64,000 nt of DNA from Amycolatopsis taiwanensis DSM 45107 (GTDB taxonomy: Bacteria; Actinomycetota; Actinomycetes; Mycobacteriales; Pseudonocardiaceae). The notes beneath the pieces are model-generated. The model had not been told where the DNA came from and did no database searches. It saw nothing but the letters and a program-made list of their open reading frames with translations. Made by a program: the position numbers and the translations under genes. The DNA is taken from positions 50,282 to 114,281 of the forward strand of contig NZ_JAFB01000028.1 in NCBI RefSeq assembly GCF_000519205.1. The letters run 5' to 3'. This document shows, piece after piece, positions 17,144-26,840 of the stretch; position 1 is the stretch's first letter, and every line of letters starts with the position of its first letter.

Positions 17144-20100
17144 TCAGGGTAGCTGGCCGGGCAGATCGGCGAGCGTCAGCAGGGTCAGGTCCTCGTCGGC
17201 CAGGTCCGCCAGATCGACCTCGGGACCGGCCAGCCGCATCGCCTGCGCGCTGATGGCCTGCTCCAGCAGGCCGCGCGCCGAGCGACCGTTCGCGAAGCCC
17301 TTGCCCCTGTCGATCCCGGCCATCACGGCCACCAGGGCCGCGTCGAGTTCGGGCGCGAGCTGGTAGCCCTGCTTGGCGGCCATCGACCGGAAGATCGCGG
17401 CGAGCTCGTCATCGGTGTAGTCAGGGAAGGAGACCGAGCCGCCGAACCGGGACCGCAGTCCCTCGTTGGCGTCGAGGAACTGCTCCATGTCGCCCGGGTA
17501 TCCGGCGGCGATGACGATCAGGTCGTCACGATGGTTCTCCATCTGCACCAGCAGCTCGGCGATCGCCTCCTTGCCATAGGCGTCCTCACCGTTGCCGTAC
17601 TGCTGCATCAGGTTGTACGCCTCGTCGATGAACAGCAGGCCGCCGATCGCCCGCTCGCACACCTCGCGCGTCTTCGGCGCGGTCTGGCCCAGGTACTGCC
17701 CGACCAGATCCGGGCGCGCCACCTCGACGAGATGCCCGGACGGCAGCACCCCGAGCTCCCGGTAGAGCTGGCCCATCAGGCGCGCGACCGTGGTCTTCGC
17801 ACTCCCGGGATTGCCGACGAACAACAGGTGCCTGCTCTTCGGCGCGACCGGCAGGCCGGCCTGGCGCCGGCGCGCGTCCAGCCGGGTTTCCGCGACCAGT
17901 GCCCGGACCCGCTGCTTCACCGGTGCCAGCCCGATCAAGCCGTCGAGCTCGGCCAAGAGCTCTTCCAGGCTGCGGCGGGGTCCCGCGTCGTCGGCCTGCC
18001 CGACCCCGGCCTCGCCCGTGCCGGGCAGGTCCTCGGGCACCAGCAACGAGAGCGCGGCGGCGTCGGCCCCTGGCTGGGCCGCCAGCCGGGTGGACTGGTT
18101 GGCGATCGTCGACTCGAGCAGTCCGCGCGCCGAACGTCCGTTGGCGAAACCGCGGCCACGCGGAATCCGGCGAATCGCCTCCGGCAACACCCTGGAGAAT
18201 TCCTCCGACAGCTCATAACCCTGGTTTTTCGCGATCAGTTCGAAGATCTTGGCGAGTTCTTCGTTGGTGTAGTCCGGGAAATCCACCTTGCCGCCGAACC
18301 GGGACCGCAACCCCGGGTTCGACTCCATGAACTCGTCCATCTCCTTCGGATAACCGGCCGCGAACACGATGAAATCGTCGCGGTGGTTTTCCATCTGGAG
18401 CAACAACTCGGTGACCGCTTCCTTTCCGAAGTCGTCGCTCTCATCGGAGACCAGGTTGTACGCCTCGTCCAGGAACAGCACCCCGCCCATGGCGCGTTCG
18501 CAGACGGCCCGGGTCTTCGGGGAGGTCTGGCCCACGTATTCACCGACCAGATCGGATCGCGTCACCTCGACCACCTGCCCCTTGGGCAGCACGCCGAGGC
18601 CGCGGTAGATCTGCGCGACCAGCCGGGCCACCGTGGTCTTCGCGGTGCCGGGATTGCCGGTGAACACCAGGTGCCGGCTGCGCGCCGCGACCGGGAGCCC
18701 GGCCTGCCTGCGCTGCGCGTCGACGGTCATTTCGTTGGCCAGTTGCCGCACCCGCTGCTTCACCGATTCCAGACCGATCATGGCGTCCAGTTCGGCGAGC
18801 AGTTCCTCGATCGACTTCTCGCCCTGGTTCCGTTGCCTGGTGATCGCCGCGAGCTGTTCGATATCGGCGAGTTCGATACGCACGGCACCGTCGGCGCCCA
18901 CGCCGCGACCGAGCGCGTTCTGGCTCACGGCGGCGAGCAGGGACTCGATTTCGCGGGCATCGGTGGCGTCGCCGCCGTCGTGCGCCAACGCGGCGAGGCG
19001 CTCACGCGCCTCGGGCGCCAGTACCAACGACCGCTCCGCGGCGAGGATGTCGACCATCGCCGAAACCGCCGGCGGCTGCGACAGGTCCGGCATCCGGTAG
19101 ATGAGCAACCTCGGCACCAGCCCGGCCGCGTGGGTCTGGAGCTGGTCGAGGAAGTCCTCGGTGCCGGCCAGCACGACGAGGCGGCAGCTTTCCTGGTCGT
19201 GTGCCAGTTCGCCGAGATAGTCCGCGAGGCCGCCCGACTTCCCGCCGAACAGCGCGTCGGCTTCTTCGACGAGCATCGCCGGGGGGTCGAAACTGCTGTC
19301 GCAATCGCCGATGAAATGCCGCAGCACCGCATCGGTGGGCCAGTCGTCACGGTTGGTGTCGAGCAGCAGGTCCGGTGCCGGCGTGACCCGCTGACCGCCG
19401 AACCCCACCTCGGCGCCCTCCAGCGCCGCGACCATGCCGCGGAAAAGCCGTCGCTGGCCGGTGTGCGGACTGCCGACCAGCAGGACCAGCGGGTTGGGCT
19501 GCCGTTGTTCCTTGGCTTCCAGCTCGAACCGGCGCTGCGCCTCCTGCCGCTGGCGATCCCACTCCTGGTACGCCTGGTCATAGGCCTGCTTCTGCTGCTC
19601 CCAGAACTGGTACTGCTGCTGCCACTGGCGGTACGCCTGCTCGTACTCCTCCTGATGCTTGCGCCCCTCCCGCCATTTGAGGGCGCGATTGCCCGCGGCC
19701 AGCATGTCCAGCGTGACGGAGCGGCTGTGCCGGGCCATGTCGCCGAGCAGCCCGCCGGAATTCTCCTCCTGCGTGGGCGGTGTGGGCTCGGGCGGCGGGG
19801 GCGGCGGCTCGGCCGGTGGAGGGGTCTGCGCCGGGGCCTCACCCGGGTGGCGCGTGCGGTCGGCCCAGCTGACGATCCGCACCACCTTGGCGACGAACTC
19901 GCCGACCGGCTCCCCGGTGCAGACGAACCGCGATCCGGTGGCCAGCTGTGCCACGGCGGGCACGGAGCTGGCACGCGATGGCAGTGCCGTGGGGGCCGGC
20001 TGTCCGCTTTGCGGCGCGGCCAACGGCGGCGGGCCGCTCGGTTGCGGCGCAGGTGGTGAGCTAGTTTGCGGCAACGGTGGCGGGCCGCTGAGTTGCGGCG

Positions 20101-20431
20101 CAGGCGGTGGGCTACTTTGCGGCAGGGGCGGCGGGCCGCTGGGTTGCGGCGGCAGGGGCGGCGGGCCGCTCTGCGGCGCGGGTGCCGGGGTGGGCCCGCT
20201 GGGCGGGCCGGAGGCCGGCGGCGGGAGCGGCATGGGGCGGCTGGCGCTCCGGTAGCGGGGGTCCAGGGGCGGCTGGCCGAACTGCCAGGCCATCCCCTGG
20301 CGGGCCCACTGCCACGGACGGCCGGGAACGAGCAGCCAGGCCACGCCATCCGGTGCTCGCAGCATCGTCGTGCGACCCATCGCGGCCTGCCGTTCCGCGT
20401 CGAGAAACGGATCCCATCCGGCGCGAGTCAA
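17144..20431 (-). CDS. Multidomain CbxX/CfxQ-type AAA+ ATPase with tandem AAA modules
   Basis: About 1095 aa if TTG 20431 (after GGGGGG) is the start; ATG 20380 or 20473 are alternatives. Order of parts: a short N-terminal domain; a Pro/Gln-rich linker (~67-145); a Gln/Glu-rich coiled coil (~250-310); a degenerate P-loop ([10 protein letters not shown], ~320); a first intact AAA module (GNPGTAKTT ~597, FLDEAYNL ~657); and a second (GNPGSAKTT ~877, FIDEAYNL ~935). The intact modules resemble CbbX, SpoVK and EccA of type VII secretion. The role is unknown. No ESX genes are present. It is the first gene of the rimO-pgsA-cinA run. Confidence 0.82.
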   Translation of the reverse strand: MTRAGWDPFLDAERQAAMGRTTMLRAPDGVAWLLVPGRPWQWARQGMAWQFGQPPLDPRYRSASRPMPLPPPASGPPSGPTPAPAPQSGPPPLPPQPSGPPPLPQSSPPPAPQLSGPPPLPQTSSPPAPQPSGPPPLAAPQSGQPAPTALPSRASSVPAVAQLATGSRFVCTGEPVGEFVAKVVRIVSWADRTRHPGEAPAQTPPPAEPPPPPPEPTPPTQEENSGGLLGDMARHSRSVTLDMLAAGNRALKWREGRKHQEEYEQAYRQWQQQYQFWEQQKQAYDQAYQEWDRQRQEAQRRFELEAKEQRQPNPLVLLVGSPHTGQRRLFRGMVAALEGAEVGFGGQRVTPAPDLLLDTNRDDWPTDAVLRHFIGDCDSSFDPPAMLVEEADALFGGKSGGLADYLGELAHDQESCRLVVLAGTEDFLDQLQTHAAGLVPRLLIYRMPDLSQPPAVSAMVDILAAERSLVLAPEARERLAALAHDGGDATDAREIESLLAAVSQNALGRGVGADGAVRIELADIEQLAAITRQRNQGEKSIEELLAELDAMIGLESVKQRVRQLANEMTVDAQRRQAGLPVAARSRHLVFTGNPGTAKTTVARLVAQIYRGLGVLPKGQVVEVTRSDLVGEYVGQTSPKTRAVCERAMGGVLFLDEAYNLVSDESDDFGKEAVTELLLQMENHRDDFIVFAAGYPKEMDEFMESNPGLRSRFGGKVDFPDYTNEELAKIFELIAKNQGYELSEEFSRVLPEAIRRIPRGRGFANGRSARGLLESTIANQSTRLAAQPGADAAALSLLVPEDLPGTGEAGVGQADDAGPRRSLEELLAELDGLIGLAPVKQRVRALVAETRLDARRRQAGLPVAPKSRHLLFVGNPGSAKTTVARLMGQLYRELGVLPSGHLVEVARPDLVGQYLGQTAPKTREVCERAIGGLLFIDEAYNLMQQYGNGEDAYGKEAIAELLVQMENHRDDLIVIAAGYPGDMEQFLDANEGLRSRFGGSVSFPDYTDDELAAIFRSMAAKQGYQLAPELDAALVAVMAGIDRGKGFANGRSARGLLEQAISAQAMRLAGPEVDLADLADEDLTLLTLADLPGQLP

Positions 20432-20540
20432 TCGTCCCCCCAACCGTTTTCGCGATGCATCGCCTGGCAGCATACGAGCACTCGACGACGTGGCGGAACC
20501 CACCGCGACAACGCCGGTACCGTCCGGATACTGTCGAACG

Positions 20541-21053
20541 GTGCGGCACCAACCCCCGACCAGTGTGGCGATCCGGCGAGCCCGGATCGCCGACGTCCGC
20601 AAGATAAAGGCGCTGGTCGACGCGGACGCCGGGCGGGTGCTGCTGGAAAAGGAACTGGTGACCCTGTACGAGGACGTGCAGGAGTTCTGGGTGGCCGATT
20701 CGCGCGGCGAGATTCTCGGCTGCGGCGCCCTGCACGTGCTGTGGGAGGACCTCGCCGAGATCCGCACGGTGGCGGTGGACAAGGCGGCGCGCGGCCAGGG
20801 GATCGGGCACGCCCTCGTCGGGGCGCTCGTCGAACTCGCGGTGGAACTGGGGCTGCGCCGGGTTTTCGTCCTCACTTTCGAAACGCATTTCTTCGCCGCA
20901 CACGGCTTCCGGGAGATCGACGGCACCCCGGTGCCGCAGTCGGTTTACGAGCAGATGCGGCATTCGATCGACCCCGGGGTCGCGGAGTTCCTCGAACTCC
21001 CTTACGCGAAGCCGAACACGCTCGGAAACACGCGCATGCTCCTCGAGCTTTGA
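20541..21053 (+). CDS. argA: Amino-acid N-acetyltransferase (ArgA-like N-acetylglutamate synthase)
   Basis: 170 aa GNAT protein: VAIRRARIADVRKIKALVD, EFWVADSRGEILGCGALHVLWEDLAEIRTVAVDKAARGQGIGHALV, then VFVLTFETHFFAAHGFREID. This matches the short actinobacterial ArgA (Rv2747-like), which in mycobacteria also sits between pgsA/clgR and ftsK. It would acetylate glutamate (or glutamine) in the first step of arginine synthesis. The GTG at 20541 is 6 nt after TACTGT, so it is probably leaderless. It is divergent from the AAA+ gene. Confidence 0.87.
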   Translation: MRHQPPTSVAIRRARIADVRKIKALVDADAGRVLLEKELVTLYEDVQEFWVADSRGEILGCGALHVLWEDLAEIRTVAVDKAARGQGIGHALVGALVELAVELGLRRVFVLTFETHFFAAHGFREIDGTPVPQSVYEQMRHSIDPGVAEFLELPYAKPNTLGNTRMLLEL

Positions 21054-21087
21054 GGTCCGCCGGCCCAGCCCCGTCACGACTCCCCCG

Positions 21088-22563
21088 CTACGCGCTGGTT
21101 GCCGGGCGCCGCTGCTGGCGGATCAAGATCGCGACGAAGACGCTCAGGACGAGGCAGAGGATGCTGATCCCGAGCTGGGTCAGCTGCCAGGACCAGGTGA
21201 AGGCTTCGAGTTCGCCGGCGGACTGTTCGCCGAGCCGTCCGGAACTGACGGCGGCGGCATGTGTTGCGTCGCCGAGCTTGCTGGACAGGAGTCCGAGAAG
21301 GGACGCGCTGAAGCCGGCGATGACCAGCGCTTCGGCGGCACCGCGAAGGGTGTTGAGGAACCCTGCGGCCATGCCTACCGAATCCGGCGGGACGAGGCTC
21401 ATCGCCTGACCGTCGGTGATGCCGAAGGACGCTCCCATGCCGATGCCGATCATGAGCAGTGGTGCGGCGACGACTGCGACGGTGTTCTCGGGTCGCAGCG
21501 CCATGAGCCAGAAGTTCCCGCCCACCACGAGCGCGAGCGCGATCATGATGACCACTCGTGCGGAAACTCCCTTGTTCACCAGCGTGACGGCGATCATCGG
21601 CAGTACCAGCACCGGTGCGGTCAACAACAGCATCGCAACACCCGCGACTGCCGGGGTCAGGCCGGTCGCGGCCTGGAGGTAGGTGGGCAGGAACACCAGC
21701 ACGCCGAGGAATCCGATCGACGTCGTCAAGGTGGCCAGGCTCCACCCCATGAACCCGCGGTTCGACACCAGTGCGGGCGCCAGCACCGGTGAGGTGCTGC
21801 GTCGCTGCACGATCGCGAACACGACCAGGGCACACAGGCCGACGACCAGAGACAGCACGATGCGGGAGCCGCCCCATCCAGTGGCGGGCGCTTCGAGGAC
21901 GGCGAACATCAGGATGGACAGGGCAGCGATGAACAGGACGCTGCCGAGCCAATCCGTGGCGCCGCCGGGCGAGCGTGACTCGTGGACCCGGATGGCACCG
22001 AACGCGACGAGCAGGCCGACGCCGGCGAAGACGATGAAGCTGCCGCGCCAGCCGGTGGCGGTGATCAGCAGGCCGGAGAGGGTCGGTCCGACCGCGATGC
22101 CGATCCCGGCCATGGTGCCCATCAGCGCGAATGCGCGGTTGCGTGCTGCGCCGTGGTAAGCAGCGGCGAGGATCGCTCCACCTGCCGCCATGATGCCCGC
22201 ACCGCCGGCTCCCGAGATGACCCGGGCGACGTCCGTGAGCACGATCGAGGGACTCAGCGCGGTGGCGAGAAACCCGATGGAGAAGACCGCGGCCGCGATG
22301 ATGAAGACCCGGCGTCGGCCGATCCGGTCCGCGGCCGAACCTGCCACCAGGGTCATGGCGGCGAAGGCCAGGTTGTAGCCGGCGACGACCCAGTTCAGCG
22401 GTGACCCCGAGGCGTCGAGGTCGATGCCGATGCCGGGCAGGGCCACCGCGGTTCCCGAGATGGACATCGCCACCAGCACGACGCCGACGAGCACCACGGT
22501 GAGGGTCAGTTGTGCGGGTCTGACGGTGGCTTCAGGGGCTGCGGCCGTGCCTGGCGTGCTCAT
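21088..22563 (-). CDS. MFS drug-resistance exporter (DHA2-like), SoxR-linked
   Basis: 491 aa with about 14 membrane helices. The MFS motif A region DRIGRRRVFIIAAAVFS and motif C-like GAGGAGIMAAGGAI are visible, as in DHA2/EmrB-type drug exporters. It is divergent from soxR, with a SoxR-like box upstream at 22603-22633. Export of a redox-active compound or antibiotic is therefore likely. The ATG at 22563 has only a weak ribosome binding site. Confidence 0.88.
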   Translation of the reverse strand: MSTPGTAAAPEATVRPAQLTLTVVLVGVVLVAMSISGTAVALPGIGIDLDASGSPLNWVVAGYNLAFAAMTLVAGSAADRIGRRRVFIIAAAVFSIGFLATALSPSIVLTDVARVISGAGGAGIMAAGGAILAAAYHGAARNRAFALMGTMAGIGIAVGPTLSGLLITATGWRGSFIVFAGVGLLVAFGAIRVHESRSPGGATDWLGSVLFIAALSILMFAVLEAPATGWGGSRIVLSLVVGLCALVVFAIVQRRSTSPVLAPALVSNRGFMGWSLATLTTSIGFLGVLVFLPTYLQAATGLTPAVAGVAMLLLTAPVLVLPMIAVTLVNKGVSARVVIMIALALVVGGNFWLMALRPENTVAVVAAPLLMIGIGMGASFGITDGQAMSLVPPDSVGMAAGFLNTLRGAAEALVIAGFSASLLGLLSSKLGDATHAAAVSSGRLGEQSAGELEAFTWSWQLTQLGISILCLVLSVFVAILIRQQRRPATSA

Positions 22564-22602
22564 GGTGACTCGCTTTCGATGATCAAGAGACGTTGCATCG
22601 CG

Positions 22603-22633
22603 AGCCCATCAGCTGAACCGCCGTTGAGGTCAA
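22603..22633 (-). promoter_or_regulatory. Predicted SoxR-controlled promoter of the MFS exporter
   Basis: Read on the minus strand: -35 TTGACC (22633-22628), a 19-bp spacer, then -10 TGGGCT (22608-22603). The spacer holds cctcaacggcggttcagc (with two -35 bases), an imperfect match to the perfect soxR-side palindrome. A 19-bp spacer is the hallmark of MerR-family activated promoters. Confidence 0.6.
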
Positions 22634-22680
22634 GTCCTCGCTTACGGTGCAGGCGTCACCCGTCGGCACTTCGAGATCAC

Positions 22681-22711
22681 TTGACCTCAACCATGGTTGA
22701 GGTCCTAGCGT
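22681..22711 (+). promoter_or_regulatory. SoxR box and promoter of soxR
   Basis: TTGACC (22681-22686), a 19-bp spacer and TAGCGT (22706-22711). The perfect 18-bp palindrome CCTCAACCATGGTTGAGG (22685-22702) lies in the spacer. It matches the outer bases of the classical SoxR operator CCTCAAGTTAACTTGAGG. It predicts autoregulation of soxR. Confidence 0.75.
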
Positions 22712-22743
22712 GGGTCCAGTCCGCACTACTGGTTAGGAACGAC

Positions 22744-23229
22744 ATGCAGGTCAGTTCGACCGATCACCTCACCATCGGCGAGGTGACCAGGCGAACCGGG
22801 GTGCCCGCTTCCGCACTCCATTTCTACGAGCGCAAGGGCCTGATCTTCACCACCCGCAACGGTGGCAACCAACGGATCTACGAGCGCCACATGCTGCGCC
22901 GGATCTCCCTGATCATCGTCGCCAAGCGGCTCGGCATTCCGCTCGCCGACCTGGCGGCCGCGTTCGCCACGCTGCCTGGAGACCACGCGCCCACCCAGGA
23001 GGACTGGCAGCGGGTGTCGCGGACCTGGAAGCGGCAGCTCCAGGAACGCCGCCAGATCCTGGAGAACCTCGAGCACGAGCTCACCGGCTGCATCGGGTGC
23101 GGATGCCTGTCGATGAAGGCGTGCGCGCTGTTGAACCCGTACGACACGTTGCAGGAAGACGGCCCGGGCCCGGTGCGGTTGCAGGATCCACCTCGGCGCA
23201 AACCGTCCCGTCGTGCAACACGGCGATGA
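22744..23229 (+). CDS. soxR: Redox-sensing MerR-family regulator SoxR
   Basis: 161 aa from ATG 22744. The N-terminal MerR winged helix reads LTIGEVTRRTGVPASALHFYERKGLI, followed by a dimerisation helix. The [2Fe-2S] ligands lie in CIGCGCLSMKAC, with the SoxR spacing Cx2CxCx5C. In actinomycetes SoxR senses redox-active metabolites and controls exporters and oxidoreductases. The divergent MFS gene and the two operators between them fit this. The C-terminal tail is Arg/Pro-rich. Confidence 0.95.
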   Translation: MQVSSTDHLTIGEVTRRTGVPASALHFYERKGLIFTTRNGGNQRIYERHMLRRISLIIVAKRLGIPLADLAAAFATLPGDHAPTQEDWQRVSRTWKRQLQERRQILENLEHELTGCIGCGCLSMKACALLNPYDTLQEDGPGPVRLQDPPRRKPSRRATRR

Positions 23230-23236
23230 GCCGGGC

Positions 23237-25738
23237 TCAGCTCTCGGGTGGATTGCCGCCGCGAATGAGGAGGATGACCGAATCGAGCTCGTCCGGTTTG
23301 ACCAGCACGTCACGCGCCTTCGAGCCCTCCGATGGCCCGACCACCCCGCGGCTCTCCAGCAGGTCCATCAGCCGGCCCGCCTTGGCGAAACCGACGCGCA
23401 GCTTCCGTTGCAGCATCGACGTCGAGCCGAACTGCGAGGTCACCACGAGCTCGGCGGCCTGGAGCAGCACGTCGAGGTCGTCGCCGATATCCGGGTCGAT
23501 CTCCTTGGCCTCACCCGGTTTGGCCGCGGTGACGCCATCGGTGTAGTCCGGCTGCGCCTGTTCCTTCGTGAAGTTCACGATCGCGGAGATCTCGTCGTCG
23601 CCGACGTAGGCGCCCTGGACGCGGATCGGCTTGCCCGCGCCCATCGGCAGGTACAGCCCGTCGCCCATGCCGATCAGCTTCTCCGCGCCCGGCTGGTCGA
23701 GGATGACCCGCGAGTCGGTCAGCGACGACGTCGCGAACGCCAACCGGGACGGCACGTTCGTCTTGATCAGGCCGGTGACCACGTCCACCGACGGCCGCTG
23801 GGTCGCCAGCACCAGGTGGATGCCGGCGGCGCGCGCCTTCTGCGTGATCCGGACGATGGCGTCCTCCACGTCGCGCGGCGCGGTCATCATGAGGTCGGCG
23901 AGCTCGTCGACGATCGCCAGGATGTAGGGATACGGCCGGTACTCGCGTTCGCTGCCCGGCGGCGCGGTGATCTCTCCGGAGCGCACCTTCTTGTTGAAGT
24001 CGTCGATGTGCCGCACCCGGTTGGCCTGCATGTCCTGGTAGCGCTGCTCCATCTCCTCCACCAGCCAGGCGAGCGCGGCGGCCGCCTTCTTCGGCTGGGT
24101 GATGATGGGCGTGATCAGGTGCGGGATGCCCTCGTACGGGGTCAGCTCGACCATCTTCGGGTCGACGAGGATCATCCGGCATTCGTCCGGCGTCGCCCGC
24201 GCCAGCAGCGAGACCAGCATCGAGTTGACGAAGCTCGACTTACCGGAGCCGGTCGACCCGGCGACCAGCAGGTGCGGCATCTTCGTCAGGTTGGTGGTGA
24301 CGAAGTTGCCCTCGATGTCCTTGCCCAGCCCGATGACCATCGGGTGGTTGTCCTTGGCCGCCTTCGACGAGCGCAGCACGTCACCGAGTCGCACCATCTC
24401 GCGGTCGGAGTTGGGCACCTCGATCCCGACCGCCGACTTGCCCGGGATCGGCGCGAGCAGGCGCACGTTGTCGGTGGCCACGGCGTAGGCGATGTTCTTG
24501 GTCAGCGCGGTGATCTTCTCGACCTTCACACCCGGCCCGAGCTCGACCTCGTACCGGGTCACCGTCGGCCCCCGGGTGAACCCGGTGACCTGCGCGTCGA
24601 CGTTGAACTGTTCGAGCACGCCGGTGATCGCCTCGATCATCAGGTCGTTGGCCTTGCTGCGCGTCTTCGGCGCATCCCCGAGCTGGAGCAGATCCGGCGT
24701 CGGAAGCCGGTAGTCGCCCTCGACGGTCCGGGTGACCGCGAGCGGCGGATCGGCCTGCTCGGTCTTCTTCGGCTTCTTTTCCGGCACCTGCTCGGGTTTG
24801 ACCTTCGGCGGGCGGGGCGCGGGCGCCTCGGCGGCCGCCGGTTCGAGCTCGAGCTGCTCACCCGCGCCGCTGGCCTGCCGCCGCCGCGACGGTTTACGCA
24901 GCCGCTTCGTGGTGGGGTCGGCATCGGTGACCGCGTCGCGCCCGGAGTCCGGCTCGCCGCGATCCCGGCCTTCCCCGGCCTCCCGCATGGCCTCGACCTC
25001 TTCGGGATCGAGGCCCCATTCACGCAGGCGCTGGGGAATCTCGCGGATTCTGGTGCCGGTGAACACGAGCACGCCGTAGATGAGCGCCAGCACCAGCAGC
25101 GGCGCCACGACCCACGACGTCAAGCCGCCCGCCAGGAAGCGGCCGGACAGTGAGCCGAGCACGCCGCCGGCGTACATCCGGTCCTCGTTGTCGATCGGCA
25201 TGTGGTTGAACAGGTCCAGCAAACCCAGCAGCGCGAAGGTGATCAGCAGGGTGCCGATGGTCATCCTGGGCCGGGTCTCCGGATCCGGTTCGGTGCGCAT
25301 CAGGGCGATCCCGGTGACCACCAGCGCCAGCGGGAGGATCACCGCGCCCGCGCCGAACACCGTCCGGGTGGCCACCTCGACGTAGTGGCCGACCGGACCG
25401 GCGGCGCGCCACCACACCCCGGCCGCGAGCACCACGGCCAGCGCGATCAGCGCGAGCGCCAGCCCATCCCGGCGGTGCTCCGGTTCCAGTTCGCGGCCGC
25501 GGCCGGCGGTGCGGACGAGCTTGCCCGATCCGCGGGCGAGCAGCGTCCAGCCACCGCGCACCGCCTTGCTGACCGTCGGCTGCTTGCGGCGTGACGCGCC
25601 AGCGCGCGGTTTGGCGCCAGCGCGCGGTTTGGCGCCGGCGCGCGGTTTGGCGGCCCCGCGCGACTTTCGCGCCGGGCTCCGGCCGCCGCTGCTGCGCTTC
25701 GTCGCATTACTCCTTCTGGTCGCGGAACGGCTCGCCAT
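23237..25738 (-). CDS. ftsK: DNA translocase FtsK
   Basis: 833 aa from ATG 25738. The N-terminal tail is basic, with KPRAGAKPRAGAK-type repeats; four or so membrane helices lie at ~85-240. An acidic/basic linker leads to the motor domain, with Walker A AGSTGSGKSSFVN near residue 493 and Walker B ILVDPKMVE. The C-terminal gamma winged helix (STSMLQRKLRVGFAKAGRLMDLLESRGVVGPSEG) recognises KOPS sequences. It moves chromosome ends at the septum. TACCGT lies 7 nt before the ATG, suggesting a leaderless mRNA. It is convergent with soxR. Confidence 0.96.
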   Translation of the reverse strand: MASRSATRRSNATKRSSGGRSPARKSRGAAKPRAGAKPRAGAKPRAGASRRKQPTVSKAVRGGWTLLARGSGKLVRTAGRGRELEPEHRRDGLALALIALAVVLAAGVWWRAAGPVGHYVEVATRTVFGAGAVILPLALVVTGIALMRTEPDPETRPRMTIGTLLITFALLGLLDLFNHMPIDNEDRMYAGGVLGSLSGRFLAGGLTSWVVAPLLVLALIYGVLVFTGTRIREIPQRLREWGLDPEEVEAMREAGEGRDRGEPDSGRDAVTDADPTTKRLRKPSRRRQASGAGEQLELEPAAAEAPAPRPPKVKPEQVPEKKPKKTEQADPPLAVTRTVEGDYRLPTPDLLQLGDAPKTRSKANDLMIEAITGVLEQFNVDAQVTGFTRGPTVTRYEVELGPGVKVEKITALTKNIAYAVATDNVRLLAPIPGKSAVGIEVPNSDREMVRLGDVLRSSKAAKDNHPMVIGLGKDIEGNFVTTNLTKMPHLLVAGSTGSGKSSFVNSMLVSLLARATPDECRMILVDPKMVELTPYEGIPHLITPIITQPKKAAAALAWLVEEMEQRYQDMQANRVRHIDDFNKKVRSGEITAPPGSEREYRPYPYILAIVDELADLMMTAPRDVEDAIVRITQKARAAGIHLVLATQRPSVDVVTGLIKTNVPSRLAFATSSLTDSRVILDQPGAEKLIGMGDGLYLPMGAGKPIRVQGAYVGDDEISAIVNFTKEQAQPDYTDGVTAAKPGEAKEIDPDIGDDLDVLLQAAELVVTSQFGSTSMLQRKLRVGFAKAGRLMDLLESRGVVGPSEGSKARDVLVKPDELDSVILLIRGGNPPES

Positions 25739-25804
25739 GGTCTCTACGGTAGCCGCTCCAGCCCCATCAGCCCCGCATGCCACTCACGTTCCCGGCTCTG
25801 TTTT

Positions 25805-25855
25805 GTGGGGGCTCCGCCTCCACACCCCGGCTGGGGGGAGCCCCGGGCCCCTGAG
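25805..25855. repeat. GC-rich dispersed palindromic repeat, copy 3
   Basis: Contains gtgggggctccgcctccaca and ggggggagccccgggcccct, related to the elements at 1-80 and 5659-5770. It lies between the divergent ftsK and acyltransferase genes. Confidence 0.65.
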
Positions 25856-25917
25856 CCATCCCGGTGAAACCCGGCCTTTCACCGCTGCCGGCAACGCCTT
25901 CTGCAATGCTCTGCGAC

Positions 25918-26727
25918 ATGTTCGCGCTTCACCACGACGAAAACCACCAGGCGCGCCGACGGACCCCGGCGGTCTGGCGGACGCTGTCGCGCATAGACAG
26001 CGGCCTGGTCAGCCTGGCCGGACGACTGCGGGTGACGGGCCGCATCCCGGCCGCGCTGCGGGGCCGGCCGCTACTGCTGGCGGCCAACCACATCGGCGTG
26101 TTCGACCCGTTCGTGCTGATCGCGGCCTGCCGCCGGATCGGCTGTATGCCCCGGTTCATGCTCGCGGGCGGGATCCTGGACGCGCCGGTGATCGGGCCCG
26201 CGCTGCGCGCCAGCGGGCACCTGCGCGTCGACCGCGGCAAGGCGAGCGCCGTCGAGCAGTTCGCGCAGGCGGTCGAGGAGATGCGCACCACGACCAGCCC
26301 GATCCTGGTCTATCCCGAGGGCCGGATCAGCCACGACCCCGGGCTGTGGCCGGAGCGCGGGAAGACCGGCGCGGCGCGGCTGGCGCTCGCGGCGAACGTG
26401 CCGGTGGTGCCGATCAGCCAGTGGGGCGCGCACGAGGCCGTCTACTGGGGCACGGAGCGGGTGGAGGGCCCGGCCGATCTCATGCCGCTGGCCCGTTCCG
26501 GCCTCACCGCGCCGCTGCGCCGGCCGACGTTCCGGGTGCATTTCGGGGCGCCGGTGGACCTGTCCGACATCGACGCCGCGCAACCGGGCGCGGCGATGCG
26601 CGCCCACGCCAGGATCATGCGGGCGATCACCAAGGGTCTGATCCCGTTGCGCGCCGACGAGCCGGACCTGCCGCGCTTCCGCGACCCGACGCGGCCCACG
26701 GACAAGCTCAGCCCGTGGCGTCCGTGA
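25918..26727 (+). CDS. 1-acyl-sn-glycerol-3-phosphate acyltransferase family (PlsC-like)
   Basis: 269 aa. The acyltransferase motifs are NHIGVFDP (a relaxed NHx4D, at about residue 60) and VYPEGRIS (near residue 138), with HLRVDRGKAS between them. The family esterifies lysophosphatidic acid or related acceptors with acyl groups. The catalytic His-Asp pair is present. ATG 25918 is chosen because the open frame before it lacks signals. It is a single gene followed by a hairpin. Confidence 0.88.
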   Translation: MFALHHDENHQARRRTPAVWRTLSRIDSGLVSLAGRLRVTGRIPAALRGRPLLLAANHIGVFDPFVLIAACRRIGCMPRFMLAGGILDAPVIGPALRASGHLRVDRGKASAVEQFAQAVEEMRTTTSPILVYPEGRISHDPGLWPERGKTGAARLALAANVPVVPISQWGAHEAVYWGTERVEGPADLMPLARSGLTAPLRRPTFRVHFGAPVDLSDIDAAQPGAAMRAHARIMRAITKGLIPLRADEPDLPRFRDPTRPTDKLSPWRP

Positions 26728-26759
26728 CGTTTCCAATCCTTTTTGGACACCATGGGTCG

Positions 26760-26786
26760 TAACCGGCCAGCAGGCATCGCCGGTTA
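26760..26786 (+). terminator. 8-bp inverted repeat after the acyltransferase gene
   Basis: taaccggc (26760-26767) pairs with gccggtta (26779-26786) around an 11-nt loop. It is 33 bp past the stop codon and before the EamA promoter; it may be a terminator or an operator. Confidence 0.4.
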
Positions 26787-26840
26787 TGTGGCGGACAATT
26801 TCCGTACCACGTAAAGGAGTCTGCCACGTAAGCTTGCGCC

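Noticed and set aside
17531-20059. 842-codon plus-strand open frame opposite the AAA+ gene
   Set aside because: It is the antisense of the AAA+ gene; the real gene has Walker motifs and coherent domains, while this frame has none.
17144-20431. EccA of a type VII secretion locus
   Set aside because: No EccB-E, ESX, PE/PPE or mycosin genes lie nearby, and the domain order differs from EccA.
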